DNA from: Runella sp. SP2 | GTDB lineage: Bacteria > Bacteroidota > Bacteroidia > Cytophagales > Spirosomataceae | Reading direction: 5' to 3' | Assembly (NCBI RefSeq): GCF_003711225.1 | Contig: NZ_CP031030.1 | Span: 5,740,001 to 5,804,000, forward strand | DNA: 64,000 bases | Part shown: positions 35,634-44,998 of the stretch, in pieces | Numbering within the stretch: the first letter of the stretch is position 1 | Layout: each line of letters opens with the position of its first letter | Notes under the pieces: model-generated | What the model saw: the letters and a program-made list of their open reading frames with translations, nothing else | The model's database searches: none | Told to the model about the DNA's origin: nothing | Translations under genes and position numbers: made by a program

Positions 35634-38036
35634 ATGAACCGTAGCATTAAGAAAGTAGCCGTGTTAGGCTCAGGCATCATGGGGTCGCGTATTGCGTGCC
35701 ACTTTGCCAACATCGGCGTAGAAGTATTGTTGTTAGACATTGTTCCCAAAGAACTCAACGCGGCTGAGCAAGCCAAAGGTTTGACGCTCGAACACCCTGC
35801 GGTTCGTAACCGTATTGTGAACGACGCGTTCCAAAATACCCTCAAAGCCAGCCCTGCGGCCTTGTACAGCACCAAATTTGCGAGTCGGGTCAAGCTTGGC
35901 AATTTTGACGACAACCTCGCCGAAATCAAAAACTACGACTGGGTATTGGAAGCGATTGTGGAGCGTTTGGACATAAAACGGTCGTTGTTTGAAAAGGTAG
36001 ATGCGCTTCGTAAGCCTGGAACGCTCATTACGTCAAATACGTCGGGGATTCCGATTCATTTGATGTCGGAAGGCCGCAGCGATGATTTTCAGAAGCATTT
36101 TTGCGGAACGCACTTTTTTAACCCTCCTCGTTACCTCAAATTGTTTGAGGTAATTCCAGGTCCCCAAACCGACAAGTCAATCCTCGATTTCTTGATGCAC
36201 TACGGTGACTTGTATTTGGGCAAAACTACCGTACTGTGTAAAGATACCCCTGGCTTTATTGCCAACCGTCTCGGAATTCATGCACTTGTAGAAACAATTC
36301 GAGTGGCCGCCGAAATGGGTCTTACGGTTGAAGAAGTTGATAAATTGACGGGGCCTGTGGTAGGTCGCCCCAAATCAGGTACGTTCCGATTGTCGGACGT
36401 GGTCGGTTTGGATACGACTGTCAACGTTTGTAACAACCTTGTGCAAATGAAGCACGATGAGTCAAGAGCGGCCTTTGAGCTTCCGCCGATTATGGCCAAG
36501 CTAATGGAAAACAAATGGTTAGGCGATAAAACTGGCCAAGGTTTTTATAAAAAATCAAAAGACGAAAAAGGAAAAACGCTCATTTTAGCCCTCGACCTCC
36601 AAACGTTGGAATACAAGCCGTCGGTGAAAGTGAAGTTTGAAACCCTTGAAAAAACCAAAGCGATTGATGACCTCAAAAAACGTTTTGGCATTTTATTGAA
36701 AGGAACCGACAAAGCGGGCGAGTTTTATCGTCGTACGTTTGCGAGCGGTTTCCGTTATGCTTCCAACCGTATCCCCGAAATTTCGGACGAACTTTACCGC
36801 ATCGACCAAGCCATTTGTGCGGGTTTTGGTTGGGAAATGGGGCTCTTTACCACGTGGGATGCCATCGGAGTGAAAAACATGGTCGGCATCATGGAGTCGC
36901 TTCAGCTCAATCCTGCTCCGTGGGTATATGAGATGCTAGAAGCAGGGAATGAAACGTTCTACAAAGTACAAGACGGGAAAAAACTGTACTACGACATTCC
37001 GTCGAAATCGTACAAAGCCATTCCAGGTCAAGAGTCGTTTATCATTCTTGAAAATAAATCACAAAATATCATCTGGAAAAACGCTGGAGCGTCGATTTAT
37101 GACCTTGGCGACGGCATTGCGGGCGTGGAGTTCCATTCAAAAATGAACACCTTCGGTGCCGAAGTAGTCGAAGGACTTAATCGCGCGTATGCCATTGCCG
37201 AAAAAGATTTCCGTGGATTAGTCGTCGGAAATGACTCCAACGAAGCTTTCTCAGCAGGAGCTAACTTGGCCATGTTGTTTATGTTTGCGATTGAGCAAGA
37301 ATACGACGAAATCAACCTGATGATTGCGCAGTTCCAACAAACGATGATGCGTGCGCGCTACTCGTCGATTCCTGTCGTGACGGCGGCTCACTCGTTGGCG
37401 CTTGGAGGCGGTTGTGAATTAAATTTACATTCCGACAAAGTCGTGGCTCACGCCGAAACGTATATGGGCTTGGTAGAACTCGGAGTAGGGTTGATTCCTG
37501 CGGGAGGTGGTACCAAAGAAATGGCCCTTCGCTGCTCGGATTTATATAAAACGGGCGACCCTGAGTTAAACATTTTACAAACGGCCTTTATGAACATCGC
37601 CCAAGCGAAGGTTTCGACCTCGGCACAGGAGGCAGTGGAAATGAATTACATCAAAGCCGACCGCGATCAAATTGTGCTCAATCGCAGCCGCTTGATTGCC
37701 GAAGCCAAACAAGCAGCGGTGGATTTAGCAGAAAACGGTTACACGCAACCGAAACACCGCACCGACATCAAAGTGCAAGGTAAAACGGGCTTGGCTTTGT
37801 TTAAAGCAGGAATCGGAAGTATGCGCATGGCAAATTACATCTCTGACCACGACGCCAAAATCGCCGATAAGTTGGCCTACGTCATTTGCGGGGGCGATTT
37901 GAGTTATCCACAAAACGTGACCGAGCAATACCTTCTCGACCTAGAGCGCGAAGCTTTCTTATCGTTGACGGGCGAAAAGAAAACGTTAGAACGTATTCAA
38001 GGACTACTTACGGGTGGAAAACCTCCTCGGAACTAA
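35634..38036 (+). CDS. 3-hydroxyacyl-CoA dehydrogenase/enoyl-CoA hydratase (FadN-like)
   Basis: Bifunctional beta-oxidation enzyme of 800 residues. N-terminal NAD-binding fold (VAVLGSGIMGSRIACHFANIG, residues about 7-27) and dehydrogenase core with GTHFFNPPRYLKLFEVIPG and DTPGFIANRLG. A second dehydrogenase segment follows, then a C-terminal crotonase domain (about 475-700) with SLALGGGCELNL and VELGVGLIPAGGGTKEM. The order (dehydrogenase first, hydratase last) is that of Bacillus FadN, not E. coli FadB. It converts enoyl-CoA to 3-ketoacyl-CoA in the cytoplasm. The usual thiolase and acyl-CoA dehydrogenase neighbours are missing on both sides. Confidence 0.93.
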   Translation: MNRSIKKVAVLGSGIMGSRIACHFANIGVEVLLLDIVPKELNAAEQAKGLTLEHPAVRNRIVNDAFQNTLKASPAALYSTKFASRVKLGNFDDNLAEIKNYDWVLEAIVERLDIKRSLFEKVDALRKPGTLITSNTSGIPIHLMSEGRSDDFQKHFCGTHFFNPPRYLKLFEVIPGPQTDKSILDFLMHYGDLYLGKTTVLCKDTPGFIANRLGIHALVETIRVAAEMGLTVEEVDKLTGPVVGRPKSGTFRLSDVVGLDTTVNVCNNLVQMKHDESRAAFELPPIMAKLMENKWLGDKTGQGFYKKSKDEKGKTLILALDLQTLEYKPSVKVKFETLEKTKAIDDLKKRFGILLKGTDKAGEFYRRTFASGFRYASNRIPEISDELYRIDQAICAGFGWEMGLFTTWDAIGVKNMVGIMESLQLNPAPWVYEMLEAGNETFYKVQDGKKLYYDIPSKSYKAIPGQESFIILENKSQNIIWKNAGASIYDLGDGIAGVEFHSKMNTFGAEVVEGLNRAYAIAEKDFRGLVVGNDSNEAFSAGANLAMLFMFAIEQEYDEINLMIAQFQQTMMRARYSSIPVVTAAHSLALGGGCELNLHSDKVVAHAETYMGLVELGVGLIPAGGGTKEMALRCSDLYKTGDPELNILQTAFMNIAQAKVSTSAQEAVEMNYIKADRDQIVLNRSRLIAEAKQAAVDLAENGYTQPKHRTDIKVQGKTGLALFKAGIGSMRMANYISDHDAKIADKLAYVICGGDLSYPQNVTEQYLLDLEREAFLSLTGEKKTLERIQGLLTGGKPPRN

Positions 38037-38082
38037 TTGTTAAGTAGTTGCGCATAAATTTTAGTGTATTTGTAGTTTATAT

Positions 38083-38235
38083 CGCTTCGGAGAAGCACAA
38101 CCTTTGTAGTAGTAGTAAAGAGGGCCATCTATAAAACCCTTTTGCTTCGGAGAAGCATAACTTGATGCTTTGTTATGCTTCTCCGAAGCAAAAACTAAAA
38201 AACCACCTGCTGTTACTACAAATGTTGAGCCTCTA
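38083..38235. repeat. Composite palindromic element
   Basis: Perfect 21-bp inverted repeat at 38141-38161 and 38172-38192 built on GCTTCGGAGAAGC, itself a hairpin. A third copy of the core is at 38083-38101. TTTGTAGTA at 38103-38111 pairs with TACTACAAA at 38214-38222, giving an outer stem. It fills most of the 360-bp gap between the FadN-like gene and LolA. No ORF seen; its G+C-rich repeats differ from the flanks. Confidence 0.65.
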
Positions 38236-38308
38236 CTGAGGCTACTTTGAATTACCCTAGAACTTTTGCTTTATTACTTAATGCACCTAAAAGCTTTTGC
38301 TAACAAAA

Positions 38309-38341
38309 AGCCCCTCCAAGTTTTTGAAACTTGGAGGGGCT
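38309..38341. terminator. Hairpin between convergent genes
   Basis: AGCCCCTCCAAGTTT / AAACTTGGAGGGGCT, perfect 15-bp arms with a 3-base loop, with A-run before and TAATT after. It can terminate the plus-strand FadN-like gene and the minus-strand LolA gene. Third member of the CCTTCCAAG-type palindromes in this window. Confidence 0.75.
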
Positions 38342-38396
38342 AATTAGGGGGCGCCCAGCCTTGGAAGGACTAAAAAGGCAAACCTTCAATTCTTGC

Positions 38397-39026
38397 TTAC
38401 CGCAAATCAATCACCTCTACTCCTTTGTATTTTGAAGCGTCGAAGGCAAATGACTTATCATCGACTTTTACGTTTGGCACAAAACTATCTACCTTAAAAC
38501 CAAGGCGTTGTCCGCTACGCTGAAAAATTTTCCAGCTTTTCACCGACTTGTCTTTTTTATCAACTTTGATTTGGAGTTTGGCCACTTTCGAGTCTTTTTT
38601 CTCGGGTGTAAGCTCCACTACTTCGTAGGCTTTTCCCGCTTCAGTTACTTCTTCCAAGAAGGTGTATTTATACCCTTTTTTGTAAATCGTATATACCTTC
38701 GTTGGGTCAATATCCCCCGCTTCTTTCGGGTCATAGTTATTAACAGTTGCTTCGTTGCTTTCTTTGATGTAGGTAGTCATGGTTTTTCCATCGTTGAAAA
38801 TCTCTTGACCCGCCATCTTCAAACGAAACTTTGTTCCCTTCACGGTGGCATCCCCTTTTAGAGTCTCTTTCGTTCCTTCATTGATGTATGTAAACGCAAC
38901 TTTGAACGACGTCATTGTTTTGTACTTATTGCTCATTGCATCCAAAATGGTCGCAGCGCGTTTGTCATTTTGGGCATTTGCGAAAAGGCTCCCCAAAAGA
39001 GCCATTGCAACTAGGGCTTTTCTCAT
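38397..39026 (-). CDS. lolA: LolA-like outer-membrane lipoprotein carrier
   Basis: A 209-residue periplasmic protein with signal peptide MRKALVAMALLGSLFANAQ. The mature part starts AATILDAMSNKYKTMTSFKVAFTY, the typical first helix and strand of the LolA half-barrel, and ends with DDKSFAFDASKYKGVEVIDLR. It would carry lipoproteins from the inner to the outer membrane. It lies 168 bp downstream of ftsK on the same strand, an arrangement that is usual in Bacteroidota. Similarity to E. coli LolA is distant, so exact equivalence is inferred. Confidence 0.88.
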   Translation of the reverse strand: MRKALVAMALLGSLFANAQNDKRAATILDAMSNKYKTMTSFKVAFTYINEGTKETLKGDATVKGTKFRLKMAGQEIFNDGKTMTTYIKESNEATVNNYDPKEAGDIDPTKVYTIYKKGYKYTFLEEVTEAGKAYEVVELTPEKKDSKVAKLQIKVDKKDKSVKSWKIFQRSGQRLGFKVDSFVPNVKVDDKSFAFDASKYKGVEVIDLR

Positions 39027-39194
39027 TTAATATCTGTTTTTGTTAAAGATGCTATATAGACCGCTTTCCAACGAAAACGTTTAAAACAGCACGCCTATAT
39101 AACCAAACTTGATTGAGCAAAGTTACAAGAAGTACCGAAGTGTTCAATATTTGTTGGTCGATAGAAGCCTAGCATCCGTCGAGACAAAAAGGCA

Positions 39195-41729
39195 CTACCC
39201 CATGTTTTTGAGCATTTGCTCCAGCGTGGAAATGTCGTTTATCAACACTTCACGGGCTTTACTACCTTCAAATGGCCCGACGATTCCTGCGGCTTCGAGT
39301 TGATCCATGATACGACCTGCGCGGTTGTATCCCAGTTTTAGTTTCCGCTGAATCAGCGACGTACTTCCTTGCTGACTCACCACAATCACACGTGCGGCAT
39401 CGTCAAACATCGGGTCGCGATCGGCCAAATCAATCGTTTCTTTGCCTCCTTCATCGTCATCTCCGCTAAATTCAGGCAAATGATAGGCCGAAGGATAGCC
39501 ACGTTGGCTACCAATAAACTCGCACACTTCGTCGATTTCGTCGGTATCGGCAAAGGCACACTGAAGACGAATCATGTCCGAGCCTGTCGAAAGCAACATA
39601 TCCCCCATCCCGACGAGCTGTTCCGCCCCTCCCGTATCCAAAATCGTTCGCGAGTCAATTTTTGACGTTACCCTAAACGAAAGACGGGCAGGGAAGTTGG
39701 CCTTAATCAAACCCGTAATGACGTTGACCGAAGGCCGCTGAGTGGCTACTACCAAGTGAATCCCAATTGCCCGCGCCAACTGTGCCAAACGAGCAATCGG
39801 CTGTTCTACCTCTTTGCCCGCCGTCATCATCAAATCGGCCAACTCGTCAATTACCAAAACGATGTAGGGCAAAAAGCGGTGCCCCTTCTCTGGGCTAAGT
39901 TGGCGTTGGGTAAATTTGGCATTGTATTCTTTCACGTTACGAACCCCTGCTTCTTTAAGCAAATCGTAACGCGTATCCATTTCAATACAAAGCGAATTGA
40001 GGGTATAAACCACTTTTTTGGTATCCGTAATAATTGCCTCTTCGCTGTTGGGGAGTTTGGCTAAAAAGTGACGTTCGATTTTGTTAAACAGCGTCAATTC
40101 TACCTTTTTAGGATCTACTAGCACAAACTTGAGCAAAGCAGGGTGTTTTTTGTAAATCAAGGAAGCCAAAAGGACGTTTAGCCCCACCGATTTCCCTTGA
40201 CCCGTAGCCCCTGCCATCAACAAGTGGGGCATTTTGGCCAAATCGGTAATAAAAAACTCGTTGGAGATTGTTTTTCCCAACGCCACAGGCAAGTCAAACG
40301 AAGTCTCCTGAAATTTCTTACTTGCCAAAACCGACCGAATCGACACCATTTCACGGTTTTTGTTGGGTACTTCAATCCCAATCGTTCCCTTCCCAGGCAT
40401 CGGAGCAATGATACGAATCCCCAACGCTGCCAAACTCAATGCAATATCGTCTTCAAGGCTCTTAATTTTAGAGATACGAACCCCTGCTTCTGGAATGATT
40501 TCGTACAATGTTACCGTTGGCCCGATGGTTGCTTTGATACTTGCGATGCTGATGCCATAATTAGCCAACGTTTCGACGATGCGGTCTTTGTTGGCTTCCA
40601 ATTCCTCTGCCGTTACTTTCGACTGTCCTTCGCCTCGGTTGTGTAACAAATCAAGGGTGGGATATTTGTAATTGGCCAAATCCAGCGTTGGGTCATACGG
40701 CCCGTGTAACTCCACTAATTCATCCGCTGCTTTGTCAGCATCGGAAAAAGGCACGACTGGAATCTTGGTCGTCGTACCTGAAATTGGCGTATCATCTATT
40801 TTATCTTCTTTGGCTGCCACCACTTCGTCGGCATTTTCCACGATAAGGGTCAAATTAGGAGCTGCTTTTGGCGTTTTGGGGGCTGAACTATTTGCCGTAA
40901 AATCGACCGTTTGTGCTTTTTCTCCAGGCTCATCCACTGGTTTTGTTTCCACTTTCGGCGAGGCTGTTGGAGCAGGGCGTTCTTTTGGGACAGCGACTTC
41001 ATCTATTTCGTCTTTCTCCTCCAATACTACCTCAATATCCACGGGTTGAACGCGTTTTTTGATGGGAGTTTCAACCATTTCGGCAAATTCATCAAAAGAA
41101 GAAATACCGTGAAAATAAACCATGATAATCCCTAATAAACCCAAGACAACAAACAACCCACCAAAACCAATGTATTTGTTGAGCAGGGCATTGATTTCGT
41201 AGCCTATCCCACCACACAAAAAACTAAGCGAGCCAGCCGTATCGGTCTGAAACACGAAGAAGCCAAAAAACAACCCAAGCCACATCAGGTAAATCAATAC
41301 CAACTGGGTAGTGCGCTGCAAGGGCAACAATTCTCGCCCAAACGAAATTTTCACCCCGATTAGAAACAGTAGAAACGGTAATCCCAAAGCGGCGATTCCA
41401 AACCAGCGAAAAATAAAGAAGTGTGAAAGCAAGAGCCCAAAAAAGCCCATGATGTTCTCGGTTTCTTTGACTGATACCCGCATTTTGGTGGTAAAAGCCG
41501 AATCGACCACACTTTGGTCGGCCGCGCCTGTGAATAGGTACCAAACAAAAGCACCAAAAATATAAAGCGATAAAAATAACAATACCCAACCCCAAACTTT
41601 ACGACTACGCGGGCTTGGATTAAAGGGGATTGCCATTTGCCTGCCTCCTCCGCTGGGTGGGGTAGGCGGGGGTGGCGTCGTCCTGCGATCTTGCTTCGAC
41701 GAATTGGGAGGAATAACGTTTTTGGCCAT
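39195..41729 (-). CDS. ftsK: DNA translocase FtsK/SpoIIIE
   Basis: Septal DNA pump that moves chromosomes during division, 844 residues from the ATG at 41729 (MAKNVIPPNSSK). The open frame to a GTG at 41849 is unlikely to be used. Four N-terminal membrane helices (about 35-230), an acidic and Pro-rich linker (about 240-390), then the alpha/beta motor with Walker A GATGQGKS and Walker B IVLVIDELADL. The C-terminal gamma domain (QQGSTSLIQRKLKLGYNRAGRIMDQLE) reads KOPS-like DNA. It runs toward lolA. The stretch 41730-41900 to pyrD contains no evident gene. Confidence 0.95.
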   Translation of the reverse strand: MAKNVIPPNSSKQDRRTTPPPPTPPSGGGRQMAIPFNPSPRSRKVWGWVLLFLSLYIFGAFVWYLFTGAADQSVVDSAFTTKMRVSVKETENIMGFFGLLLSHFFIFRWFGIAALGLPFLLFLIGVKISFGRELLPLQRTTQLVLIYLMWLGLFFGFFVFQTDTAGSLSFLCGGIGYEINALLNKYIGFGGLFVVLGLLGIIMVYFHGISSFDEFAEMVETPIKKRVQPVDIEVVLEEKDEIDEVAVPKERPAPTASPKVETKPVDEPGEKAQTVDFTANSSAPKTPKAAPNLTLIVENADEVVAAKEDKIDDTPISGTTTKIPVVPFSDADKAADELVELHGPYDPTLDLANYKYPTLDLLHNRGEGQSKVTAEELEANKDRIVETLANYGISIASIKATIGPTVTLYEIIPEAGVRISKIKSLEDDIALSLAALGIRIIAPMPGKGTIGIEVPNKNREMVSIRSVLASKKFQETSFDLPVALGKTISNEFFITDLAKMPHLLMAGATGQGKSVGLNVLLASLIYKKHPALLKFVLVDPKKVELTLFNKIERHFLAKLPNSEEAIITDTKKVVYTLNSLCIEMDTRYDLLKEAGVRNVKEYNAKFTQRQLSPEKGHRFLPYIVLVIDELADLMMTAGKEVEQPIARLAQLARAIGIHLVVATQRPSVNVITGLIKANFPARLSFRVTSKIDSRTILDTGGAEQLVGMGDMLLSTGSDMIRLQCAFADTDEIDEVCEFIGSQRGYPSAYHLPEFSGDDDEGGKETIDLADRDPMFDDAARVIVVSQQGSTSLIQRKLKLGYNRAGRIMDQLEAAGIVGPFEGSKAREVLINDISTLEQMLKNMG

Positions 41730-41900
41730 TAGATACTCGTTGTAGGGTTTCGTTACTAATTCTTTTCGAGTTACTATTTTATCAAAAAATGCTAACGAAG
41801 AATAGACATAGTTATTGAGACCGTAGAAAAAAAGCGTTCTACCGTACACAACTCACTCAGTATGAAGGTGTGCTGACGCACAAATGGGGTATGTGAAGCA

Positions 41901-42962
41901 CTAAACGAGGGATTGACAGATGCGCTTTGCCAAGGCGGGGCCTTCATAAATGAAGCCCGTATAAATTTGGACAAGGCTCGCTCCTGCCTCCAATTTTGCT
42001 TTGGCGTCTTCGGGGGAAGCAATACCTCCTACTCCGATGACGGGAAAAGCCCGATTGGATTTTTCACAAAGATAACGAATTACCTCAGTAGAACGATGTG
42101 TTAGGGGAGCGCCACTTAGCCCTCCAGCCCCAATTTTTTTTACAAACTCATCATCTGTTTTCAAATCGGCACGGCTAATGGTGGTATTTGTGGCAATAAC
42201 ACCAGCTATTTGGGTAGTTGTTACAATCTCAATAATATCATCCAACTGGCTATCGGTCAAATCGGGGGCGATTTTCAACAGAATGGGCTTAGCAGTGAGT
42301 GATGAGCGATGAGTGGTGAGAGATGAGTGGCCTGCGAGTTCGTTTGCTCTTTGCTTGAGCGCCGCCAAGATTTTCATCAATGGTTCTTTTTCTTGCAGGT
42401 CACGCAAGCCTGGGGTATTGGGTGAGCTCACGTTGACGACGAAGTAATCAACTGTATCATAGAGGGCGTCAAAGCTCTTCAAATAATCGTCGAGGGCGTC
42501 TTCGTTAGGAGTGAGTTTGTTTTTACCAATATTTCCACCAATCAAAATCGTCGTTTTCCGCTTCCGAAGGCGTTGGGCAGCGGCGGCAGCTCCGTGGTTG
42601 TTGAAACCCATGCGATTAATAATGGCGCGGTCGGGTTTGAGGCGAAACAAGCGCGGTTTATCGTTGCCATCTTGCGGTTTGGGCGTCACCGTACCGATTT
42701 CCACAAAACCAAAGCCTAAGCAAGCTAGTTCATCTACCAATTCTGCATTTTTATCAAAACCCGCCGCGAGTCCTACTGGATTTTTAAATTTCAATCCAAA
42801 CACTTCGCGTTCAAGCGAAGGATGTTCAAAATTGAATAATTGTTTTGAAATAAACGGAACGCCAGGAATTTGAAAGAAAAATTTGAGGGTTCCACAGATA
42901 AAATGATGCACTTTTTCGGCATCAAAACGGAAGAGAATCGGAAGGATGAGCCACTTATACAT
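41901..42962 (-). CDS. pyrD: Dihydroorotate dehydrogenase (quinone)
   Basis: Membrane-associated class 2 enzyme that oxidises dihydroorotate to orotate with quinone in pyrimidine synthesis. 353 residues from the ATG at 42962 ([21 protein letters not shown]); the upstream TTG is rejected. The amphipathic N-terminal helix extension of class 2 is present. Motifs seen: [52 protein letters not shown] (with the catalytic Ser region of class 2), ATNTTISR and [11 protein letters not shown] for FMN binding. An insertion near residues 228-240 ([16 protein letters not shown]) is unusual: it is encoded by a short imperfect repeat of GTGAGTGATGAG. Confidence 0.93.
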   Translation of the reverse strand: MYKWLILPILFRFDAEKVHHFICGTLKFFFQIPGVPFISKQLFNFEHPSLEREVFGLKFKNPVGLAAGFDKNAELVDELACLGFGFVEIGTVTPKPQDGNDKPRLFRLKPDRAIINRMGFNNHGAAAAAQRLRKRKTTILIGGNIGKNKLTPNEDALDDYLKSFDALYDTVDYFVVNVSSPNTPGLRDLQEKEPLMKILAALKQRANELAGHSSLTTHRSSLTAKPILLKIAPDLTDSQLDDIIEIVTTTQIAGVIATNTTISRADLKTDDEFVKKIGAGGLSGAPLTHRSTEVIRYLCEKSNRAFPVIGVGGIASPEDAKAKLEAGASLVQIYTGFIYEGPALAKRICQSLV

Positions 42963-43008
42963 GGCTACAAAGGTAAGGAAAATCAATAGGTTTTTGTCTC
43001 CGATTAGC

Positions 43009-43758
43009 TCAATGTTTTACGCCCTGTTTTCTAAAATCAAGGTTTTGAAAGAAAAATAAACGTATCGCATTGATGTTTTTAAACTTGTTTCCAGCTGCCA
43101 ACTGTTGATAAACGTTCATATAACCTAATTGTAGATTAGTGTGCGAATTAAAGTTATAAGCCAGCCCGAAAAAAAGTCGATTTTGGTCAAAAACGTTGTA
43201 AACGTTGTTTTTGGAAAGATTAATCATCGCTTCATTGTTAAGTTGTGCTGATAACGTTTTAGCGACGATTCCTTTTTTACTCAAAGGGATTGTGAGCATA
43301 AAATTGTATCGGATTCGTTCATCAAAACGGTACCCTTCGGCCAATTCGTTGTCGTTTTTGATTTTTCGACGAAAACGCTCTTCCAAACGAACCCACTGCA
43401 TCGTACGAATTTTTCCGTAGCGAGTATGCCATTGCAATTGATGCCAAATTCGATGTTCGGGCTGAGACACGTTGGCGTGGCCTTCTTCGGGAAAGTGATT
43501 GATAAAGGCGTAGCCGTTGGTTAATTTTAAATCATCGTTAAAATAATACATCAACCCCAAGCGAATGATGCCTTTGGAGGGCTCTTTGACAAAATGCTCC
43601 GTCGTTCTAAAGTGGAAGTCGCCCCAAACACCCCATTTATTAGAAAAACGTGTTTGATTAAAATATCCTACCCATACTTGTTGTTCGTCGGTGGTCTGAC
43701 GGGCATTCTGAGCAAATAATGACGTGCTAATCAAGCACATGAGAAGAAGTTGTTTCAT
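43009..43758 (-). CDS. DUF2490 outer-membrane beta-barrel-like protein
   Basis: A 249-residue protein with signal peptide [17 protein letters not shown] and alternating beta-strand pattern ([24 protein letters not shown], then several amphipathic strands ending [14 protein letters not shown]), as in DUF2490. It is probably an outer-membrane barrel. Its start is 5 bp after the stop of chrA (43764-44921), so the two are likely co-expressed. A direct role in chromate or anion efflux is not known. Confidence 0.88.
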   Translation of the reverse strand: MKQLLLMCLISTSLFAQNARQTTDEQQVWVGYFNQTRFSNKWGVWGDFHFRTTEHFVKEPSKGIIRLGLMYYFNDDLKLTNGYAFINHFPEEGHANVSQPEHRIWHQLQWHTRYGKIRTMQWVRLEERFRRKIKNDNELAEGYRFDERIRYNFMLTIPLSKKGIVAKTLSAQLNNEAMINLSKNNVYNVFDQNRLFFGLAYNFNSHTNLQLGYMNVYQQLAAGNKFKNINAIRLFFFQNLDFRKQGVKH

Positions 43759-43763
43759 TTGGA

Positions 43764-44921
43764 TTAGAAGTAAATTTTAACCACAAAGCCGATGGCAGCG
43801 GCCACAAGAATGATGTACGGTTCCTGAATTTTTTTGCTGTAAATAAGGGTCAATGCGGCCACAAGTGCTAACAATGCCGTTGGAATATCCACAATACTAC
43901 GGAGCCCAATCACCCCCACAGCCCCTACTAATGCCCCCACTACCGCCGCGGTGATACCATCCACAAAAGCTTTAATAGACGCGTTTTTGGCAATTTTTTG
44001 AAAATAAGGAGCAGGTAATACTGTGAATAAATAACACGGTAAGAAAGTAGCCAATGCGGCGACTGTTGCTCCCCAAAAGCCACTGACCAAATAACCAATG
44101 AAACCGACCGTAATGACTACAGGCCCAGGGGTAATCATCGCTACCGCTACTGCATCAACAAACTGCTGCTCTGTAAGCCAACCGTACTGTTGGACCACTC
44201 CCGCATGTAGAAAAGGGACAATTGCTAACCCACTGCCAAATACAAATGCCCCAGCTTCTCCAAAAAAAAGCGCAATTTTCCACAACAAAGCAGCATCATA
44301 CTCCCAAAAACCCATTTGCAGCAGTAATAGGCTATTGGAGGTTTTGAAAAAAGACTTAGGAGGTGCCTTGGCCAACATATACACCAAGCCAGCTACTACA
44401 AACAATCCTGCGTTTTCCTTTTTAGTAATAACCGTAATAATACAAGCCACAACAAAAAACAACCAGAGCAACCAATTGTTTTTCAATGACGTAAGCGAAA
44501 ATTTTCCGATGGATTTTTGAGTAAGTTTATACGAACTTACCGCAATAATGCCGATAACTGCGGCCCCTACCCCATAGAAAACCGCTTGCATCCAAGGCAG
44601 TCCACCAAATTGTTGATAGGCCATTCCGAGCAAGACGACCATTAAAAACGAAGGTAAAATAAACGCGCCACCTACCAAGGTAGCTCCCAGTACGCCATAG
44701 TGGACAAACCCCAAATAAATGCCCAATTGCGCCGCCAACGGCCCAGGCGCAAGTTGAGCTAATGCCAAACCATTCTTGTATTCTTCTTCCGAAATCCACT
44801 GGCGTTTTTCTACCAAATCTTTGTGCATATAGCCCACTAACGCCACTGGCCCTCCAAACCCCGAATAGCCCAATTTTAGGAAATAAAGGGTGAGCTCTTT
44901 TAACGAATATTGATTAGCCAT
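43764..44921 (-). CDS. chrA: Chromate transporter
   Basis: A 385-residue inner-membrane protein of the CHR family. It has two homologous halves: first KLGYSGFGGPVALVGYMHKD with LAQLAPGPLAAQLGIYLG, second FGEAGAFVFGSGLAIVPFL with AVAMITPGPVVITVGFIGY. The PGP motifs in both halves are diagnostic, and about ten membrane helices are expected. It exports chromate, probably driven by the proton gradient. It is preceded by the ChrB-domain/AraC regulator (77-bp gap) and followed by DUF2490. The gap holds an inverted repeat TTGTCC-N11-GGACAA (44921-44943) directly before the start. Confidence 0.92.
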   Translation of the reverse strand: MANQYSLKELTLYFLKLGYSGFGGPVALVGYMHKDLVEKRQWISEEEYKNGLALAQLAPGPLAAQLGIYLGFVHYGVLGATLVGGAFILPSFLMVVLLGMAYQQFGGLPWMQAVFYGVGAAVIGIIAVSSYKLTQKSIGKFSLTSLKNNWLLWLFFVVACIITVITKKENAGLFVVAGLVYMLAKAPPKSFFKTSNSLLLLQMGFWEYDAALLWKIALFFGEAGAFVFGSGLAIVPFLHAGVVQQYGWLTEQQFVDAVAVAMITPGPVVITVGFIGYLVSGFWGATVAALATFLPCYLFTVLPAPYFQKIAKNASIKAFVDGITAAVVGALVGAVGVIGLRSIVDIPTALLALVAALTLIYSKKIQEPYIILVAAAIGFVVKIYF

Positions 44922-44943
44922 TGTCCATTGATTTTTCGGACAA
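44921..44943. promoter_or_regulatory. Inverted repeat before chrA, possible operator
   Basis: TTGTCC, 11 bp, GGACAA, reaching the first base of the chrA start codon. It resembles the half-sites of the NtrC-type palindromes but its spacing differs (11, not 6). It may be bound by the AraC-type domain of the regulator just upstream; evidence is weak. Confidence 0.3.
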
Positions 44944-44998
44944 AGTTTCTACCATTTGGGGCTGGAAAATAGAACAGAACTGACCTTTTGTATATTTT

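Noticed and set aside
41730-41849. Extended N-terminus of FtsK from a GTG at 41849
   Set aside because: The extra 40 residues are not family-like; the ATG at 41729 precedes the usual Pro-rich N-terminus.
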